A stretch of DNA of 38,872 bases from NCBI GenBank assembly GCA_030653435.1, contig JAURZI010000036.1, positions 1-38,872 on the forward strand. Reading direction: 5' to 3'. Shown one piece after another: positions 35,906 to 38,872 of this stretch. The notes under the pieces were generated by a model. It ran no database searches, had not been told where the DNA came from, and was given only the letters and a program-made list of their open reading frames with translations. The stretch's first letter is position 1; each line of letters starts with the position of its first letter. The stretch is from Methylovulum sp. (GTDB taxonomy: Bacteria; Pseudomonadota; Gammaproteobacteria; Methylococcales; Methylomonadaceae). The translations under genes were made by a program, and so were the position numbers.

Positions 35906-36387
35906 TCAATAAAACCGCCGACAGGCTGGGGCACGACCCACGCCTCTTTAACATTAACGGCTCTGTTATCGGGGAACACATGCAGCCCCTTGAGGGTTGC
36001 CGCCATGCGGTCTTTGTATCCGGAAAAATAATCAACCGGTAAACCGGTGACCAATAAATCGATGTCTGGCTCGTCCAGGTAATGCAATGCGCCCCTAAAA
36101 AAGGCAAGATGTTGTGGGGTGTTAATATAATCACTCCCCAGAATCCTGCCGGCGTCGTCCTGCCCGGACAGCGTGTCGATGGCGTCCACACCGACAATAT
36201 AAAGCGTCCCGTCGGAACTGAGCACTTCAACCGTGTCCCTTTTTGCCATCACCCCTGCCCCAATCTCGCTTTTTAGTAATTGCGTGGCGACAGAGGGGAA
36301 ATGACTGCAACGGATAGCCCCGTTTTCCTGCTTGCCATAACAAAATTTAGTGTTTCCATAGCCCACGTCAATCGCCCGAACAATCAT
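35902..36387 (-). pseudogene. ParM/PRTRC-D-like actin ATPase, 3'-truncated
   Basis: The 161 codons give the N-terminal half of a plasmid-segregation actin homologue. It opens with IVRAIDVGYGNTKF, the phosphate-1 loop of ParM/StbA proteins. It continues with YIVGVDA and LLVTGLPVDYF, and ends in VVPQPVGGFID just where the family's second nucleotide-binding half should start. Full members are about 320-340 residues. The start has a GGGAG site. The truncation coincides with the end of the acidic orphan gene, so it marks a recombination junction. The wording PRTRC protein D is a best guess within the family. Confidence 0.78.
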
Positions 36388-36590
36388 TAATCACTCCCTT
36401 AACAAGAAAAATACGCCTCAGCTACGCAAACAAAGACAGCAATGCGCCACTGGGCGTCTAAGTGCTTCACAGGTCATCACAGAACGCCTGTCTGTTTCTG
36501 CAAAAACGCTTTTGAAGCTCACAAAGGCCCACTGAAATCCTCAGAAACTCTACAGCGTTTAGCCGACAGCCTGCCCTGATCGATGTTAAA

Positions 36591-36641
36591 TGCCACAGAA
36601 GCTCTGTGAAACTCAGTGAGCCTCTATGGAGGCCAGTGGCA
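36591..36641. repeat. Nested inverted repeat upstream of truncated parM-like gene
   Basis: Outer arms TGCCAC (36591-36596) and GTGGCA (36636-36641) enclose two hairpins: CACAGA/TCTGTG (36594-36608) and GCCTC/GAGGC (36620-36633). The first hairpin overlaps the outer arm, so the structures are partly alternative. Confidence 0.6.
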
Positions 36642-36744
36642 CTTCAACGAATCCTGTTTATCCCGCACCTTGATTAGTTTATCCAGATTTCAAGCATCAC
36701 ATCGGGTCGAAAAACACCCTAAAACAGGCATAACTCAACCCGCC

Positions 36745-36794
36745 CCGCCGTTTAAATACCGGCGGTTGACAACCTGTGCCAGAATCGGGAAAAT
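36745..36794 (+). promoter_or_regulatory. Promoter-like site with adjoining palindrome
   Basis: A consensus -35 box TTGACA (36766-36771) is followed after 17 bases by GAAAAT, a weak -10. An inverted repeat CCGCCG/CGGCGG (36745-36750, 36760-36765) abuts the -35 box and could bind a regulator. It would transcribe rightwards into the structured region. Confidence 0.45.
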
Positions 36795-37562
36795 TTGTCC
36801 CGCTTAAAACAAGATCAGGGAGATCTCGTTCGCAGTGCCAGTTCAGCACTTTAAATAAGGAATCATCGCACCTGGCTATCAGTCTGAGGACGGCATGAAG
36901 CCGCCGGGGGAGTTTTTGAACCTGATAAATAATGATGACTAAGCCGCGGACACTGCGTGTGCCATGATTAAACTGCTGGATTTGATGGCCTGCCGTTTAT
37001 ACCTTCCACTCTACATCCATAGCCTGCCTTGCCAGGCTTTCCTAACTACGTCTGAAACCGAGGTTTCAACGTTTATCTATCCGCAACCCAAACGCGGTTG
37101 CCGTTTGTTTTGATAACGGGTTCGCCCCCAAGAAATTTAGTCACCTAGGCGTTAAACATCCGTTTACCCTTCACTATTCACATCGAAATCGCATGCACTC
37201 CGTGTCCATTTCGAATCACCCATCACCCGATTCTTTTAACAGGTTACCCGCCTTTAAACAGAGACGTTTCAAATATTAGGGCTGTACGCCTTAATTACCG
37301 GACACTTAGGCCGCCTGCACTTGGGGCATAACGGGTCTTTTTATGAATTCCTGTCGTGAAAACGGTAAAACCCGTGTCCTAACCGGACACCGGGCATGAC
37401 TGACACACGCCGGACAGATGGGAAACTTCATTATTCTCGCCTCGCGCCGCGAGTAAGAAATGGTGCAAATCCACTGCCTTTCCACGCAATTTGTCGGGAG
37501 TTTTGTCCTGTGCACCTGCGCTTACCATCGCGAGAACGTGTCCGCGTAGAAAGAGGGATTTA

Positions 37563-37666
37563 GAGCCGTAGGGAACCCTGCTCGTGATGTAAAAAAACTT
37601 AGGACAACCCACGGCTCCACCCCATAACGGTTATTTTCCAACCGTTTCGGAGTGGGGCTGACGAGC
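37563..37666. ncRNA. Structured RNA candidate with two alternative folds
   Basis: Fold 1 pairs GAGCCGT (37563-37569) with ACGGCTC (37611-37617). Fold 2 pairs 37613-37623 with 37649-37659 (one mismatch, some G-U), is capped by AACGGTT/AACCGTT (37626-37646) and enclosed by GCTCGT/ACGAGC (37580-37585, 37661-37666). The folds share 37613-37617 and exclude each other, as in regulatory RNAs. I do not recognise a known class, and the transcribed strand is unknown. Confidence 0.45.
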
Positions 37667-37685
37667 AAACTGATTAAGCCATTAC

Positions 37686-37699
37686 CTGTATTGATACAG
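37686..37699. promoter_or_regulatory. Palindrome upstream of integrase, possible operator
   Basis: CTGTAT-TG-ATACAG is a perfect 6-2-6 palindrome, 165 bp before the recombinase start codon. Size and symmetry suit a helix-turn-helix dimer site. No regulator gene is seen in the window. Confidence 0.45.
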
Positions 37700-37863
37700 A
37701 AATGATAGGGGCACTTCTATTTATTGCCAACAGAAAGACACCTTTATGGATTTAACACAGACGCTGTTTTTACGGCCCGTTTCCGTTATGAAATTTATTG
37801 GCATCCAACAAACTGTCAGGCGGCTTCGCTTTAACTGTTCCGGCGGTCAAATTCTAATTAAGC

Positions 37864-38808
37864 ATGCCCATGTCTAGGAATTACGGCATCGGTTCGCGGG
37901 ACATGGCGGTCGCGGGCAGGCTGGTGGTCAACGGCAAGTTCCACGGCGGCTACCAGTCCAAATACAACCTCGGGCAACGTTGGGGTTATTTCTGCAAATG
38001 GGCGGCAGAAAAAGGCGTGAAGAAAATGGAAAACGTCACTTTTGAACGGGTTGTCGAATACGGACAACAGCTTCAACGCGAATTGGAGGCTGGCGAGCGC
38101 AGTTCTTCGTCGGCACCCAAAAACTATGTGTCCGCCGTGAACACAGTGATGCGCTTGGCGACTGATGGGCAATGGCGATCGGTACAACCTGGTAAAGATT
38201 GCGGCATCGACAAGCGGGTGTATATCCCGACGGAAAGCAAAGCGATGGCCGAGGCGACCCACCAAACCGCACAGCGCGTCGTCGGTGAACGGATCGCTTG
38301 TTTGCTCGAATTACAACGGGCATTCGGTCTGCGCTTTAAAGAGTCCTGTCTGCTGAATGCAAAACTGGCATTGAAGGAAGCCAAAAAATACGGGCGTATC
38401 ACTTTAAAGGCCGGCACCAAAGGCGGAAAATGTCGGATCATCCCCTGCCGTCCGTGCGGCATTACCGCGTTGGAACAGGCTATGTCCCTACAGGACGGCC
38501 GTTCCATGATCCCCAAACATAAAGGCTATGGTGAATTCCGTACGGAATGTTACGAGCAATCCCGTCTTGCCGGAATTTCCTTCCACCCTGAACGCCACGC
38601 TTATGCCCAAGAGCGTTACACTGAAATCACTGGCGCACCTTCCCCCATTCATGCCGGATGGCCTAGGAAAGAACGTATTTTGCGCCTTGCCAGGTATCTA
38701 AAAATCAGCGGGGGCGAGGCGAAAGGGATAGACCATGATGCCCGCCTACAAATATCCATTGAACTCGGACATAACCGGGTAGGAATATCGAATGCTTACC
38801 TTGGCTAG
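37864..38808 (+). CDS. Tyrosine recombinase (Integrase_1 type)
   Basis: This 314-residue protein is apparently full length. The N-terminal half (residues 1-125) is a SAM-like core-binding domain (KYNLGQRWGYFCKWA, YVSAVNTVMRLATDG). The catalytic half has Arg157 (GLRFKE), Lys186 (AGTKGGK), His241-x-x-Arg244-His245 (HPERHAYAQ), His303 (LGHNR) and Tyr312 (SNAYLG). The nucleophile lies only two residues from the end. This resembles the Phage_int_SAM_2/Integrase_1 group found on plasmids and integrative elements of beta- and gammaproteobacteria. No strong ribosome site precedes either Met1 or Met3. The 3' end overlaps the next gene by 17 bp. It likely drives integration or multimer resolution of the element holding the ParM-like gene. 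Confidence 0.88.
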   Translation: MPMSRNYGIGSRDMAVAGRLVVNGKFHGGYQSKYNLGQRWGYFCKWAAEKGVKKMENVTFERVVEYGQQLQRELEAGERSSSSAPKNYVSAVNTVMRLATDGQWRSVQPGKDCGIDKRVYIPTESKAMAEATHQTAQRVVGERIACLLELQRAFGLRFKESCLLNAKLALKEAKKYGRITLKAGTKGGKCRIIPCRPCGITALEQAMSLQDGRSMIPKHKGYGEFRTECYEQSRLAGISFHPERHAYAQERYTEITGAPSPIHAGWPRKERILRLARYLKISGGEAKGIDHDARLQISIELGHNRVGISNAYLG

Positions 38809-38872
38809 CAAAGCGGAAGACTATTTTAGAAATTATGTGCGCGGCGGCGGCAAAGACAACCGCAAAAAACAG
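38792..38872 (+). CDS. Partial gene overlapping the recombinase, open at window end
   Basis: An ATG at 38792 with an AGGA site 7 bases upstream opens a frame of 27 codons that runs to the window edge without a stop (MLTLASKAEDYFRNYVRGGG, then a Lys/Arg-rich stretch). It overlaps the recombinase gene by 17 bp in another frame, so translational coupling is likely. Too little is visible to name it. Its position suggests a partner of the recombinase. Confidence 0.65.
   Translation, partial: MLTLASKAEDYFRNYVRGGGKDNRKKQ

Larger units (their letters stand above)
36388..37863. other. Long structured intergenic region of the mobile element
   Basis: These 1476 bp lack a convincing gene but hold many inverted repeats. 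Examples are a nested hairpin at 36591-36641, a promoter-like site at 36745-36794, hairpins at 37374-37390 and 37563-37666, and a palindrome at 37686-37699. The hexamer GGACAC occurs six times in both orientations between 36948 and 37543. Weak small frames exist: 36932-36967 and 36964-37113 on the plus strand (overlapping ATGA), and 37379-37612 on the minus strand, ending in CQSCPVSG. None can be confirmed. The region may hold a replication or transfer origin, recombinase arm sites or a regulatory RNA. Confidence 0.6.

Noticed and set aside
37379-37612. Minus-strand frame of 77 codons ending in a CxxC-type tail, and the overlapping 42-codon frame with CPAC (37306-37434)
   Set aside because: Two frames compete over the same bases, the longer starts with GTG too close to its possible ribosome site, and the region is better explained by inverted repeats. 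Kept only as a mention in the intergenic entry.
36388-37863. CRISPR array or tandem iterons
   Set aside because: No regularly spaced direct repeats with unique spacers were found. Only short inverted repeats and dispersed hexamers occur.

Overview
The window looks like a chromosomal stretch from a gammaproteobacterium, most likely a methanotroph-type Methylococcales relative. That placement is an inference. It rests on a squalene-hopene cyclase, an Xfp-type phosphoketolase, a YbhGFSR-like exporter, a PRTRC/ParM-like plasmid gene and a family of GC-rich palindromic repeats. No methane-oxidation gene is present, and no rRNA or tRNA gene was recognised.

Layout, left half. Positions 1-4051 hold the 3' end of a very large type I-secreted repeat protein (Ig-like repeats, cadherin-like domains, seven delta-60 propeller repeats, RTX nonapeptides). 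Positions 4174-11261 form a compact minus-strand operon: TetR regulator, HlyD-type adaptor, double ATP-binding protein, two ABC-2 permeases and a NodT-type outer-membrane lipoprotein. Neighbouring genes overlap by 4 bp or nearly abut. A perfect 12-2-12 bp palindrome sits over the promoter, so the regulator probably controls its own operon. Positions 11600-15626 hold an envelope/stress cluster: two related Gly-rich membrane proteins, a DUF2383-like four-helix protein, a BON-domain protein and two unknown membrane proteins. A broken short-chain dehydrogenase remnant follows, then a VIT1/CCC1-type transporter, a histidine phosphatase with phosphoketolase, and a 1543-residue MASE1-PAS-GAF-GGDEF-EAL protein.

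Middle. A small COG3671-like membrane protein is followed by a Crp/Fnr-like regulator divergent from squalene-hopene cyclase. Next come a secreted Staphylococcus-nuclease-type protein and a SAM methyltransferase closed by a clear terminator. Three copies (one truncated) of a roughly 170-197 bp palindromic repeat with inverted ends lie between genes at 12167, 16811 and 25085.

Right part, from about 31000. This is a mosaic mobile island, visibly more AT-rich around 33200-35900. It contains a tyrosine-recombinase fragment beside a 26-bp-arm inverted repeat, and a VapBC module whose toxin gene is cut by a complete 1542-bp insertion sequence with a CTAG target duplication. It also contains an HNH nuclease fused to a DndB-like DGQH domain, an acidic orphan protein and a ParM/PRTRC-D actin gene cut off at its 3' end. 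A nearly 1.5-kb intergenic region full of hairpins, alternative pairings and repeated GGACAC hexamers precedes an intact tyrosine recombinase, which overlaps a further gene running off the window. The HNH-DGQH gene and the structured non-coding region are the best candidates for undescribed biology here.
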